Shown in pieces: positions 44,404-53,124 of a stretch of 64,000 nucleotides of DNA. Every line of letters starts with the position of its first letter. The stretch's first letter is position 1. Position numbers and translations under genes: made by a program. The notes under the pieces are model-generated. The model was not told the DNA's origin. It did not search any database and worked only from the letters and a program-made list of their open reading frames with translations. Origin of the DNA: Paraburkholderia solitsugae (GTDB taxonomy: Bacteria; Pseudomonadota; Gammaproteobacteria; Burkholderiales; Burkholderiaceae); NCBI RefSeq assembly GCF_013177695.1, contig NZ_WOEY01000134.1, positions 62,001-126,000 of the forward strand. Reading direction: 5' to 3'.

Positions 44404-44724
44404 TCATTGATTTCCGGGCGGCACAACCGTTGCTCGACGCGCCCCGGCAAGCGGTGAGCCATAGCCACCGGATTGCGTGTTGTTGGGCAAGCCGTTTGCC
44501 AGTTGCGCACGCGGATCGTCAGGGTTCAGCGGTAGTTCACCCGCTTGCCTGGCTCCATGCGTGGGATATGCGCTCCCGAGCGGAGCATTCGGCATTAGCG
44601 CAAGGCTATTCTCCGGTGAATAGACGTCGTCTTGTGCGGAAGGCGGTCGAGCATGAGCGCTCGAGCCGATGGAGAACAAAACCGATCCTGAAATCAGACT
44701 GGCAAGCAACAGAGAGTTTTTCAT
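44404..44724 (-). CDS. Small secreted Pro/Gly-rich protein
   Basis: A 106-residue protein. The signal peptide MKNSLLLASLISGSVLFSIG ends near SSAHA; the mature part is polar with no Cys (PNAPLGSAYPTHGARQAGEL). GGGAGATCGCG precedes the ATG. ECF-like site 2 lies 195 bp upstream. No family recognised; probably periplasmic. Confidence 0.65.
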   Translation of the reverse strand: MKNSLLLASLISGSVLFSIGSSAHARPPSAQDDVYSPENSLALMPNAPLGSAYPTHGARQAGELPLNPDDPRAQLANGLPNNTQSGGYGSPLAGARRATVVPPGNQ

Positions 44725-44913
44725 CGCGATCTCCCGGCATGGCCGTTGCACGAGGGGCGTGCGTCACGCTCCCCTTTGATTCCCACATATGCGTACTTCG
44801 AATCGATGGCACGTGCAAAACACCGATTCATATAGGATTGCTAGATAATTAGCGGGTCGAGCCGGCACTGAGACAGCGGCTCGTTTGGGCGCGTCTGTCG
44901 GCAGGCTTACCGA

Positions 44914-44943
44914 GGAAGACCGTTCCTGGTTGATGTTTATTCC
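44914..44943 (-). promoter_or_regulatory. ECF-like promoter element (site 2)
   Basis: Minus strand GGAATAAA, 14 nt, GGTCTTCC. It reads toward the secreted protein at 44724. Confidence 0.6.
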
Positions 44944-45021
44944 CGCGTCATACAGGCAGCTTGCGCCAGGTGCGGAGCATGCGAGGCGACGCATCGTGCG
45001 CACATCGACGGCCTGACGAAG

Positions 45022-45357
45022 TCAGTGTCCGAAATCGATCGAGCGCGCAGGAGTCTGCGCGGTTGGCTTCCCTGTTTCGGATGAGCCGTACTGTTGCGTT
45101 CCGCCCATGGACTCGACAGCCCGTTGCTGGTCGATTTGGGCAGCGTTTTGGGCGGCGACTCTCGCCTCCGCAGCCTGAATATCGGCGGGGTAGTTCGCAT
45201 CGTCTTCAGCCGCCGGATTGTATCCGGCTTGTTCGAGTCTTTTGAGATCGGCGCGTACCTGTGCTCTGGTAAGTGGGACGGACGCGGACTGCGCAAAAGT
45301 CAATGAGGAACTGACGAGCGCACTGAGCGTCAACGTCAGCAGGGCGAGTTGTTTCAT
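45022..45357 (-). CDS. DUF4148 secreted protein, copy 2
   Basis: A 111-residue protein: signal peptide ending SSLTFAQ, core LTRAQVRADLKRLEQAGYNP and YPADIQAAEARVAAQNA, Gln/Gly-rich tail ending RSIDFGH. GGAAGG precedes the ATG. It is second in a two-gene unit with copy 3 (67-bp gap) under ECF-like site 3. Its N-terminal half is nearly the same as copy 5 at 56883, part of a duplicated module. Confidence 0.85.
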   Translation of the reverse strand: MKQLALLTLTLSALVSSSLTFAQSASVPLTRAQVRADLKRLEQAGYNPAAEDDANYPADIQAAEARVAAQNAAQIDQQRAVESMGGTQQYGSSETGKPTAQTPARSIDFGH

Positions 45358-45423
45358 GATCTGGATTCCTTCCAATAAAGGACCGGTTTGCCGGGGAACG
45401 AGTGAGACACGGAGACATCCGGC

Positions 45424-45768
45424 TCAGGAGCCGCCGAAAAAAATATCGCAGAAGCTAACCGGTCCGACGCAGGCCGGTGAGGCGGATGGAGACGTCTTGC
45501 GCTTGATGTGACCGGCGTCGCTCCTGCCTGTCATTTCGGCGCCCGTACCGCCGTAGTCTTTTTGGTGCTTGAGCCCGGCGGCTTGCTCTTCAGAGATCGG
45601 GGCGACGTCGGTGGATGATGCGTCGGTGGCAGAATTCAAACCGTTGCTTTCGGCTTCGATCAATTCCTGACGCACTTGCTCTCGGGTCTTTTCTTGAGCC
45701 GGCGCGCTGGTGGAAATCCCTACTCCGGCGTAGAGAATCAGGGAAACAATCACGATTCGATTTATCAC
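45424..45768 (-). CDS. DUF4148-like secreted protein, copy 3
   Basis: A 114-residue divergent member: signal peptide, then EKTREQVRQELIEAESNGLN in place of the AGYNP core, and the tail AGHIKRKTSPSASPACVGPV followed by SFCDIFFGGS, with two Cys. It starts at GTG 45768 with AGGAG 6 bp upstream, the same arrangement as its paralogue at 57672. It is first in the two-gene unit. Confidence 0.8.
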   Translation of the reverse strand: MINRIVIVSLILYAGVGISTSAPAQEKTREQVRQELIEAESNGLNSATDASSTDVAPISEEQAAGLKHQKDYGGTGAEMTGRSDAGHIKRKTSPSASPACVGPVSFCDIFFGGS

Positions 45769-45878
45769 TTTAGACTCCTAATTAGACGATGAGAATGAAA
45801 TGGTGATTCATTTTTTCCGCGCGCTTCAATGTGAGTGGGCCGAAACGCTGTAGTCGTCACGAGGCCTGCTCACGCAAA

Positions 45879-45908
45879 GGTATACCTGGGACCGGCGCCG
45901 CTTATTCC
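45879..45908 (-). promoter_or_regulatory. ECF-like promoter element (site 3)
   Basis: Minus strand GGAATAAG, 14 nt, GGTATACC; 116 bp upstream of copy 3. It matches site 11 of the duplicated module closely. Confidence 0.65.
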
Positions 45909-46179
45909 AACGGCTTCTATGGTTTTGTACAAAACATGAGGCACTGACGAACGCGTCGCGCAGCGAGTTGCTCCAGCAGGACCATGGCGGCATCGGGTCG
46001 TTCCACCACTGACGACGTATTCACCGCAGCTGTACGGCGCCACGTCGAGGATCGCCCTCAGCGACTCGGCGCTCCTCTATCAGTTCGATCCGAAGTGGCA
46101 GCGTCGGATATCCAATGCGTCAGCACGAACGACGGAAGCATTGGACCCGAACTTCGTGCGCTGTACGTGGCACATCGTT

Positions 46180-46209
46180 GGAATAAACCGGCCCACTCTC
46201 CGGTATACC
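46180..46209 (+). promoter_or_regulatory. ECF-like promoter element (site 4)
   Basis: GGAATAAA, 14 nt, GGTATACC; 38 bp upstream of the ATG at 46242. It corresponds to site 12 at 58078. Confidence 0.65.
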
Positions 46210-46241
46210 GCTCATACGCTGGAAGCGCGGAGGATACGAAG

Positions 46242-46679
46242 ATGGACGACGAGGAGAGGCAAGCAGAGGACGTTCCAAGCCAGTCGCAACGGGATCTCGC
46301 CGACCATTGCAAGTCGGGTGAGGAACCATGGCCATCCTTGATTCGGCTGGCGCTAGCATGCTTTGGCCACTGCACAGGTGCGCGCCGCGCCCCATGGTTT
46401 GGGACCTACCGCTGGAGGCAACTGATCTGCTGGATTCGTGGATTGCTGAGGGTCGCCCCAGAAGGGCAGCAACGCAGACTGAGGCCTACGTCATCGAGCG
46501 GGCTCGTCGACGGAAAAGCTTGGGCGGCGCGGGGCCGAGTGAAATGCTTATGCCATACGGACGGCTCGGGCGATTGTATTGCAATGGGATCGGGAACAGC
46601 AACGCTTCGTCAGACGCCAATCCGCCGACCGACTCAAGCCCGCGCACGAAAGGCGACGATGAATTTCAGTAATTTCTGA
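46242..46679 (+). CDS. Small protein downstream of ECF-like site 4
   Basis: The ATG at 46242 has GGAGG at good spacing and an ECF-like promoter 38 bp away. The first 30 residues (MDDEERQAEDVPSQSQRDLA...) match the small ORF at 58141 in position and sequence (VP-x2-SQR-x-LA). The frame stays open to 145 residues, but the later part is Arg/Trp-rich and unconvincing; another frame from 46328 looks equally protein-like, so the gene may be short or frameshifted. Function unknown. Confidence 0.4.
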   Translation: MDDEERQAEDVPSQSQRDLADHCKSGEEPWPSLIRLALACFGHCTGARRAPWFGTYRWRQLICWIRGLLRVAPEGQQRRLRPTSSSGLVDGKAWAARGRVKCLCHTDGSGDCIAMGSGTATLRQTPIRRPTQARARKATMNFSNF

Positions 46680-47278
46680 AGAACTACTGACGCCGCCGGA
46701 ATTCTGCTGATGAACAACCACGAGGCCGGAAGACCGGGGCCGGGGCGTGCCGGGATGCGACGGGCCTCGCAAAGGCTGCAGTTCTGTTCCGGCGTGGTGG
46801 CTGGCGGCTATTGACCGACTTCTCGCTGGCACGCGGGCGACCGTTCCGACGCGTCGCAGACGGCGGAACAGTCAGGGGAGTATCGCGCGCTTGACAGGGC
46901 CCTGCAGGCGTTGTGTGCCATGTCCGCGTCATTGCGAAACGAACCGCCCTATGTGGTGCTGCCTGTACGCGTTCCCTGGTTGCAGCGGTTGGCAACCGGC
47001 GCAGCGTGGTGTACGGCCGGCGCGCCGTTGGCAATATTATCGAGAATCCCGCCGTTGCGGACTTGAAAGCGAACACCTTCGTGTAGGTTGGCTTCGCACT
47101 CTTCACGCCGCGATCCTCTGCGTAATTGCCATTACGGCAACCTAACGCAACTTGTCAATGTGGTTGCATTGGGGCAGGTGGGCTCACCCGGCCCTGCTCA
47201 GATCATGTCGTCAGTGGCGTTTGAATGGCGAACAAGTCGTTCGCGCCGAACCAGGGAACATATAAGAGCGCAACACCC
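46680..47278. other. Intergenic, possible small-ORF relic
   Basis: About 600 bp without a firm gene. A short frame at 46920-47066 (48 residues, including PPYVVLPVRVPWLQRLATGA) looks protein-like but has no ribosome site and could be a relic. Confidence 0.3.
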
Positions 47279-47308
47279 GGAATAAATCGCGGCTCGCGGG
47301 AGTTATGT
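47279..47308 (+). promoter_or_regulatory. ECF-like promoter element (site 5)
   Basis: GGAATAAA, 14 nt, AGTTATGT; 140 bp upstream of the small lipoprotein at 47443. Confidence 0.55.
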
Positions 47309-47442
47309 TTGATGGCGGCGCTATCGGTGCCGCATTTGCCATCTCGACTTTAACCCTGACCCAAGTCTGGCGACGGAACGTACAGCGCATCAGCCACTGT
47401 CGGTGTCACCAAACAGAACGTTCAAACCTGCAGGAGTTCAGA

Positions 47443-47583
47443 ATGAACAAGTCTCGCATCCTTTCCACTTTATTCATCGTCTTCGCGCTTGCACTTTCGT
47501 CTTTGGCATCCGGCTGCTCGTCGGAAAGTGGCGCGGGTATGTCCAACGCGGGCAGCAGCGGAGGTAGCGCGGGCGGCTACTGA
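47443..47583 (+). CDS. Small lipoprotein with Gly-Ser tail (paralogue B)
   Basis: A 46-residue protein: signal with lipobox (LASGC), then SSESGAGMSNAG and the tail SSGGSAGGY. AGGAG precedes the ATG. Twin of the protein at 40323. ECF-like site 5 lies upstream. Unknown envelope role. Confidence 0.7.
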   Translation: MNKSRILSTLFIVFALALSSLASGCSSESGAGMSNAGSSGGSAGGY

Positions 47584-48051
47584 CCGGTTGCCTGCGCGCC
47601 ACAGTAGCGTACGTTACAACGGCAAAACCAGCTTTCCGACAATCTCAACATGGCGCAGCGCCGACTTTGGGAGCAATACGCGGCAGACTGTCCGCAGTAA
47701 AGCGCGATCGCGACGGCGCACGCCAGATGACTTCATGGCCGTAAGCGCGTTCCACATCAGCCAGCGAAGGTGGCACCGATCAAGGCCTTACCGGAGCTTC
47801 GTGCCGCTCTTCGATGCGGGAGCGGCCGGCATTTTCCAGATCAAGCGGATTGCCTCGGGCACAGCGTTTCAACGGCCGCAAATGTCGCTATCACGATCGT
47901 GAGTGCCAGACGTGTGGTGAATTGCGGCCTGTTGTGTGGGTAGCCGTCGCTCACTTCGTGTCCTCGCGGGGCTGCTACGTGTCGACTGCGGAAGTTCGTG
48001 GCTTATTCCGGGCAACGGATTCGTGGACGCGCGATGTGCGTGAAGGGATAG
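47584..48051. other. Intergenic, no firm gene
   Basis: A 468-bp stretch. It holds one weak minus-strand match to the ECF-like element (GGAATAA at 48003-48009 with G-T at the right spacing but no plausible downstream gene). No gene recognised. Confidence 0.3.
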
Positions 48052-48225
48052 ATGGTGTACGACTTTGCCATGGACGATGGTGTGAGCGCCGCAGTGAAAC
48101 GGCCGAAGCTGCATTATCCGCGCAACAAGCGGCACGAGGGCATCGTAGCCATTGATTTCGCGGTCGACGCGCTGTACGTCAATGGTCCAGATATGCATGG
48201 CGTTACTCGGCTCAGACCACAATAG
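48052..48225 (+). CDS. Small hypothetical protein
   Basis: A 57-residue frame with AAGGGA upstream. Residues HYPRNKRHEGIVAIDFAVDA look like a real beta/alpha segment. No family recognised. It converges on the cupredoxin gene. Confidence 0.4.
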   Translation: MVYDFAMDDGVSAAVKRPKLHYPRNKRHEGIVAIDFAVDALYVNGPDMHGVTRLRPQ

Positions 48226-48231
48226 TTCGAG

Positions 48232-48588
48232 TCATTGAACCGTGATCGTTTCCTTCATGTCAGGGTCGTCCCCACAAAAGACCTTGTAGATCCCGGGCTT
48301 GTCGAACTTGTACGAAAACGTGTCGTCTTGATCGAGGTCATACGAATGAAAGAGGCCCACGTCAAAGGCGCCTACGTCGTGGACTATCGTGTGCGGCTCC
48401 GCATCGAGATTCATCCACGTGATCGTCGTTCCGGCCTTGATCGTGGCGGACGAGGGCGAAAACATCAAATTCTTTATCGTCACGAGAGAGTCGCTCGCGC
48501 TTTGTGCGGACGCCGTGACTGTAGCTCCAGACGCTACCAGGCAGAACACGACCGCAAATACGGATTTCGGTAACGAATGATTTTTCAC
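48232..48588 (-). CDS. Cupredoxin-like secreted protein
   Basis: A 118-residue plastocyanin/amicyanin-like protein: signal peptide (SVFAVVFCLVASGATVTASA), then TIKNLMFSPSSATIKAGTTI and TWMNLDAEPHTIVHD with the first Cu His, and GIYKVFCGDDPDMKETITV with Cys and Met. The second Cu His after the Cys (usually C-x2-H) is Asp here (CGDDPDM), so copper binding may be weakened. GTG start with GAGGAG. It lies 17 bp after the metallophosphoesterase stump, under ECF-like site 6. Confidence 0.85.
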   Translation of the reverse strand: MKNHSLPKSVFAVVFCLVASGATVTASAQSASDSLVTIKNLMFSPSSATIKAGTTITWMNLDAEPHTIVHDVGAFDVGLFHSYDLDQDDTFSYKFDKPGIYKVFCGDDPDMKETITVQ

Positions 48589-48605
48589 AATGATCTCCTC
48601 GAAGC

Positions 48606-48944
48606 TTATGCAGTTGCTGAATCGTGAGAGAGGCGGGTGATATCGCCTGTATGAATGGCCAGAGCAGGCTTCGTGGGCATGCTCTTCACGAGATCGATGG
48701 TCTGCTTGAGTGCTCCCGACACATCAGGGTTGGCTTCATTGTTGAACCCAATGTGTGTGTCGTTGATCTGCAGGAACAACGGTTTGCCTATGTCCACGGA
48801 CTGTCCCTTCTTTTCCTGCGCTATGGCCAGGTCGATGGGCGTGAGCACGCCGCCGGAAAGCGTGAACAGCGTTCCGGGTCCGCCATCGGCCATGCACCTT
48901 AAGACGCTGCGACGTGACGGATTGGATGGGTTCTGCGACGACAT
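48606..48944 (-). pseudogene. Metallophosphoesterase, N-terminal stump
   Basis: 112 codons. A twin-arginine signal (SRRSVLRCMADGGPG) is followed by a metallophosphoesterase start: PLFLQINDTHIGFNNEANPD (D-x-H metal motif) and ALAIHTGDITRLS (GD-motif). The frame then ends six codons later (HDSATA). Full proteins of this family continue for over 200 residues with NHD and GHxH motifs, so most of the enzyme is lost. It sits in operon with the cupredoxin, with ECF-like site 6 directly upstream. Confidence 0.8.
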
Positions 48945-49014
48945 GAGATCCTCGCAAGCGAATCAGCAAGCTGAGCGGCCGGATCGACCAGGAAGAAACC
49001 GGCGCCTTCAGCAG

Positions 49015-49044
49015 GGAGTACCTGCCCGATTGGAGATTTATTCC
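49015..49044 (-). promoter_or_regulatory. ECF-like promoter element (site 6)
   Basis: Minus strand GGAATAAA, 14 nt, GGTACTCC; 71 bp upstream of the metallophosphoesterase start. Confidence 0.65.
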
Positions 49045-49353
49045 CACTGCCTGAGCTCGCCAGGCTTGCGAAGTCGCGAATGTCTGCGGGCTTCCCGGTG
49101 TCGGGAGACCGTAGCCGGGTGTCGATTGGCTACAAGCCGCCAATGCAGAAAGCTGACGAGGCCACAATAGAAGAGGAACTGATCTGAAAAATGGGGTTAT
49201 TCGCGGCGTAGCAGCGTGGGGCGGCCTGACGGCGTGAACGATGGACACCATCAGTGCAGGAACTCGCCCTCTACGTATCGAACGGACTCCGAATCGACAC
49301 GATGTAGCAAGGTAGTTAAGAATGTGCGCATCGAGACGCCTGGAGAGGAGAAG
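49045..49353. other. Intergenic, no gene seen
   Basis: A 309-bp stretch between the divergent metallophosphoesterase promoter and the cyclase stump. No plus-strand ECF-like element seen. Confidence 0.35.
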
Positions 49354-49752
49354 TTGTCACACATTCCCTATCCTCAATGGTTGCGGCCGGCGGATGTGCG
49401 ATCGGTCCGGATGACCACGGGACTGGTGGTGTTCACCTACGCGGGCACGTACCTCCTGAATCACTCGCTGGGGAATATCTCGCTCGCATGGATGGAGCGT
49501 GATCTGCTTGTGCAGAAATTCATCTGGCAGGGATGGCTTGGAACGGCCGTGCTGTACAGCGCGCTGGTGACGCATTTCTTCTTTGGTCTGTGGGCTCTGT
49601 GCGAACGACGCTCATTGCACTGGACTCGAGGTGAAATGGCGCAACTCGTTCTGGCTTTGTGCATACCGCCGCTGCTAGCCAACCATCTCGTGAATACGCG
49701 GGTCGCCTTTGCCGAGTTCGGTCTGAACAAGGGTTACTCGGAGTTGCTGTAG
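49354..49752 (+). pseudogene. Membrane N-terminus of adenylate cyclase-like protein, truncated
   Basis: From a TTG at 49354 (GGAGAGGAG upstream) the frame encodes IPYPQWLRPADVRSVRMTTG, TYAGTYLLNHSLGNISLAWM and FIWQGWLGTAVLYSALVTHF, the multi-pass N-terminal domain found on some class III adenylate cyclases and related proteins. It meets a TAG at 49750 after GYSELL. Coding sense continues past the stop (SFWIDSPFFGRVQLMLLVVT) and then decays. No cyclase catalytic domain is present. Confidence 0.6.
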
Positions 49753-50109
49753 TCGTTCTGGATCGATTCACCGTTCTTCGGCCGTGTGCAGCTGATGCTG
49801 TTGGTGGTCACCATGGCTGCATGGGTTGCTCGCTCGTCTGCTGGAACATCTTCAGACGCACGGAGCAGTCTTTTTGAATTGGGTCTCTTGGGGACTTGCT
49901 TTATGCTGCAAGCGCGTCGGTGTTGCAGGCTTTCGCGCCATGGCCCAGGTTCCAGGGCCGGCGCAGATGGCATGGCGACGCGCTTGCAATGCAGCAAGCC
50001 ATTCGGCGCGGGAGCACCGATGCGCCGGCAAGATCCGTCTCGTCGCCGCCACCTGCGGATGCTAAAGTCCTTGCAGCCGCCGGCTTTTAACGAAAAGAAA
50101 GGGATCGTC

Positions 50110-50613
50110 ATGCCAAACAGAACCTCCTTGCTCCAGCGCGCGGCAGCCGCCGCGGCTTTCTTTGTGCTGATCGCGAGCCATGTGGCCCGCGCCGAAGATA
50201 GCGTCGCGCCGGTTCATCCGGCCGCTCGCGATATTGCCCAGGAAGAGCGCAACCGCGCGCTAGTCGTGAACTTCTACGATGCGGTGTTCAACCGGCACGA
50301 TCTCGGGACTGCTAGCACCGTGCTCGCACCGAATTACATTCAGCACAATCCGCATGTGCCCACCGGGTCCGCGCCGTTCATCAGCTTCTTTACCGAATAC
50401 TTCAAGCATGCCCCCGATGCCCGTTCGACCATCGTGCGCAGTGCGACCGACGGCGATCTCGTCTTTCTGCATGTTCACTCGACCAGCAACCCGCAAGACC
50501 GCGGCAACGCCATCGTGGATATCTTCCGCGTCGAGCACGGCAAGATCGCCGAGCACTGGGATGTGATTCAACCCGTGCCCGAGCAGTCGGCCAACGACAA
50601 CACGATGTTCTAG
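50110..50613 (+). CDS. Secreted SnoaL/NTF2-like protein
   Basis: A 167-residue protein. The signal peptide (LLQRAAAAAAFFVLIASHVARA) precedes a SnoaL-type NTF2 fold: VVNFYDAVFNRHDLGTASTV, YIQHNPHVPTGSAPFISFF, and IVDIFRVEHGKIAEHWDVIQ. The family includes cyclases and many uncharacterised periplasmic proteins; the conserved His/Asp of SnoaL are present. AAAGGGA precedes the ATG. It stands after the cyclase relic without an obvious operon partner. Confidence 0.83.
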   Translation: MPNRTSLLQRAAAAAAFFVLIASHVARAEDSVAPVHPAARDIAQEERNRALVVNFYDAVFNRHDLGTASTVLAPNYIQHNPHVPTGSAPFISFFTEYFKHAPDARSTIVRSATDGDLVFLHVHSTSNPQDRGNAIVDIFRVEHGKIAEHWDVIQPVPEQSANDNTMF

Positions 50614-50960
50614 TCGATCCGGCGAAACACGCTGTCTGCCGCGGGTCTCTCCTCGGGCCAGACAGCGCGCCGCGGTTTAGTCGAGGCTGCCGAACACCGC
50701 TTAAAGATGCACCCCCTCGGTGGCCGAAAGCCACACCAATCAACGAACTGGTCGCATTGACTCGATTGATTGCACTTCGGTTCCCCTTGAGCTCACTGTT
50801 GCACTTGAAACGACGCACCTTTATTCCCGCCATTTGACCGTCCGTCCAACAGGAAGCCGCATCCGGACCGGTTCGACTCTGATCAAGAAAACTCGCAAAA
50901 ATTCGGGCAAGTTGCACAGGCGCGCTCGAAATCGCGGCATGCCGCCACGTTCGAGGCTCG
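50614..50960. other. Intergenic with one minus-strand ECF-like site
   Basis: A 347-bp stretch. Site 7 (50798-50827) points leftward, but no gene is recognised on that strand. Nothing else supported. Confidence 0.35.
50798..50827 (-). promoter_or_regulatory. ECF-like promoter element (site 7)
   Basis: Minus strand GGAATAAA, 14 nt, AGTGCAAC. No downstream gene is evident on the minus strand, so it may drive an untranslated RNA, an antisense transcript of the SnoaL gene, or a lost gene. Confidence 0.4.
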
Positions 50961-50990
50961 GGAATAAATCGGACGCTGGCGTGGTTAGCT
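50961..50990 (+). promoter_or_regulatory. ECF-like promoter element (site 8)
   Basis: GGAATAAA, 14 nt, GGTTAGCT; 95 bp upstream of the small protein at 51080. Confidence 0.6.
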
Positions 50991-51079
50991 CAGTGTACGC
51001 AGCACGATCGACAGGTCGCAGGGTTCCGCTACCGACAGCTGATCGTCGTGAGCTGCGGCAGAAATGGAAGGAGGCGAAC

Positions 51080-51328
51080 ATGAACATCGCCGAGAAGTCC
51101 CTGCGGTTCCTGGTAGAAAAATGGCTTGCGCCGACTCCGACGACGCGGCTCCGCGTAATTCAATTCGGCCGTACCGGTTGCGAGAGGAGACGCTATGTGC
51201 GCGTTGAGGCCTTGGCCCCAAGCGGTTCGCATGCGATTTTCTTCTTTCGGCACGATGACGGCTGCTGGTGTGTATTCCCGCCTGCGATTGCACGGCCGGC
51301 ATTGACGGGTCGTCGGCTTGCAGCGTAG
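51080..51328 (+). CDS. Small cytoplasmic hypothetical protein
   Basis: An 82-residue protein with a strong GGAGG site; no signal peptide. LRFLVEKWLAPTPTTRLRVI and YVRVEALAPSGSHAIFFFRH suggest a small beta-rich fold with a C-terminal basic tail. No family recognised. Downstream of ECF-like site 8. Confidence 0.55.
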   Translation: MNIAEKSLRFLVEKWLAPTPTTRLRVIQFGRTGCERRRYVRVEALAPSGSHAIFFFRHDDGCWCVFPPAIARPALTGRRLAA

Positions 51329-51963
51329 AGGAGCCCCATACGGGTAAAAGGAGCATCAAATAAAAACGGAAACCACCGCTTTCCTGAGCACCCAGGAAAT
51401 CTCTGGCGGTGCCGCCCTGCACCCGTCGCAGCAGGGCAGAGCCGGTCTTTTACAACGAGGGGGCCGTGCCTACCGTGGTTACGCCGGCGTGCGGCCGGCG
51501 CGCTCGCTTCGTTCGTCGAAACGCGATGCGTTACCACTTGCAGCGGCGTGCAGGGCACAAAAATTGCAGCCGCGAGAAGGGCGACACCAGCAGCCCACGC
51601 AAGCGCAGCGAAGGATATCTTGACAGGCCATCGTGCTTCTCTTAATGACGTGGAGCTGCGGTGCCGATCATCAGAAAGCTCGGTACGCCAACGTTCGGTG
51701 GCGAGCATACCCGCGTCGTCCCGTGCCGTGCAGGTGATGGCGGTGTGTAGGCGTGAGCCGTGTTCTTCAAGCGCTTCGGCTTGCGGTCCTGCCACCGCAG
51801 TGCCGCAGGTTCGGTCGTCGTTCGTCATGCGTCCCTCGATGTTTTGTCTGGTGGCACTGCGATCGCGGTAAGAATCACTGGGTACTTCAACTCACGGTAG
51901 ATCTAACCGTAGGACCATCGCCAGAGCGGCGTTATTCGCATCCATTTTCTTTAGTTCGAAGCT
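51329..51963. other. Weak minus-strand ORF region
   Basis: A minus-strand frame from 51828 has GAGGGA at good spacing and a membrane segment (SFAALAWAAGVALLAAAIFV), but runs into the 51080 gene and becomes low-complexity; it may be a short single-pass protein or chance. No other gene supported. Confidence 0.25.
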
Positions 51964-51993
51964 GGAATAAATTTCGAGCGACTTCGGTATAGG
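51964..51993 (+). promoter_or_regulatory. ECF-like promoter element (site 9)
   Basis: GGAATAAA, 14 nt, GGTATAGG. Downstream, AGGAGAG precedes a 15-codon ORF (ATG about 52004); no larger gene is convincing before 52443, so the product may be an RNA or a lost gene. Confidence 0.45.
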
Positions 51994-52442
51994 CTAGGAG
52001 AGCATGCCAGCGATCGAGCAGACGGTCCGCCTGCAAATTCGCGGTGCATGAACGAAATGCGCCGATCCGGCGCGAGGTTGGAGACAGGAGAGCATCGCGA
52101 TGCTCGAGAGCAGGTCCACCCGCAAAGAGAGCCCAGTCCTCCGACCGTTCGGTCGTCTCGGGCAGAGCATATCCGGCGCTTCAATCCGTTCCCTCAGAAT
52201 CCGTCCGGGGCGAGAACGAATCTTCCTTCTCGCTCGCAGCACTCGGCAACCAGATCAATGCGCACGCCACCCAAAGCGGTTACATCAATGACCTCCAGGT
52301 CATGATGTGGATGACACACCTAGTCGCTCTCCTACTCGTCATTCGGGCACCGCTACGAAGTACGGTCGGCGAAGCGGCGCAGGCGGTAACGGATTGATTC
52401 ACCTTATATAACTCGGCGTCGGGGCAATCATTGGAAATTACC
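51994..52442. other. Downstream of site 9, no firm gene
   Basis: A 449-bp stretch holding only short, low-quality frames (one opening at 52048 with Arg/Ser/Pro-rich text). Nothing supported. Confidence 0.25.
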
Positions 52443-52769
52443 ATGTCTAAACCAGTAGGCATCCAATCCTGTGCGGCAGGGCATCGTACTGTTTTGTTTG
52501 AACGACCCAAAGCCGACCTTCTGGTGGTCAGCTGGAGCGGTGCACGCCGGGGCCACTATAGCGAGCACGTCCGGCGGCTCGGGATAGCAAGCACCGCCGG
52601 CCCGTGTGCATTTAGCGCGACAGCGATACGCAAAGGCGACTCCGTATTCAAGCCAAACACACGTCCACCGCCATTTAATGCCGGTGACATGATTCCGCAA
52701 AGCGAAGCGCCTGAACACATCAGTATCGATCGCGGCCCGCCAATGTCAAACCAAACTTCAATAACGTAG
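52443..52769 (+). CDS. Uncertain hypothetical protein
   Basis: A 108-residue frame with GGAAATT before the ATG. Composition is plausible at the start (FERPKADLLVVSWSGARRGH) but no family is recognised. Could be chance. Confidence 0.25.
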   Translation: MSKPVGIQSCAAGHRTVLFERPKADLLVVSWSGARRGHYSEHVRRLGIASTAGPCAFSATAIRKGDSVFKPNTRPPPFNAGDMIPQSEAPEHISIDRGPPMSNQTSIT

Positions 52770-52914
52770 TTAGACGGGCTCCGTAAAGCCGATGAACAGC
52801 GTTCTGACGGGAGCCACGTCGGATTCGCCGCAACATGTAAGTCATTCGAAACCCAAGTTGTTCGTCGCGCCGATGCGCTCCCTGTCCAGCACTCGTGTAT
52901 GCCTGAGGTCGATG

Positions 52915-53124
52915 ATGAAATCGCTGCTGAGTCACCATGAGATCGCCATTCTGTTTCTACTGCTCGATGCGCCCAACCAGGTCGCACCTGGTGATCCAGA
53001 TGCGATCGCTCTTCAAGAAGCGAGGCTCGTCGAAATTGTGCCTACGGCTTTCGACGATGGCAGATTTCGGGTAACGCCAGCTGGGGCGGAACTACTCCGT
53101 CGTCTTCGCATGACAGCGGATTGA
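52915..53124 (+). CDS. Small helical hypothetical protein
   Basis: A 69-residue protein beginning MKSLLSHHEIAILFLLLDAP, followed by DPDAIALQEARLVEIV and FRVTPAGAELLRRL, a compact winged-helix-like pattern. Burkholderiaceae carry many such short proteins, sometimes mislabelled as preprotein translocase. GAGGT lies 6 bp upstream of the ATG at 52915. Function unknown. Confidence 0.6.
   Translation: MKSLLSHHEIAILFLLLDAPNQVAPGDPDAIALQEARLVEIVPTAFDDGRFRVTPAGAELLRRLRMTAD

Larger units (their letters stand above)
45022..46330. repeat. Duplicated module, copy A
   Basis: The order [DUF4148 - DUF4148-like - minus-strand ECF-like promoter - plus-strand ECF-like promoter - small ORF] recurs at 56883-58240 with recognisable nucleotide identity, for example around both ECF-like promoters and the small-ORF start. 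Confidence 0.7.

Noticed and set aside
47980-48009. Minus-strand GGAATAA with a correctly spaced G-T
   Set aside because: Fits the spacing but not GGT, and no plausible gene follows; kept out of the list of fifteen.
50983-51030. tRNA-like text (TTAGCTCAGT ... GGTCGCAGGGTTC)
   Set aside because: No acceptor or anticodon stem can be formed around it, and the first part overlaps ECF-like site 8; treated as chance.
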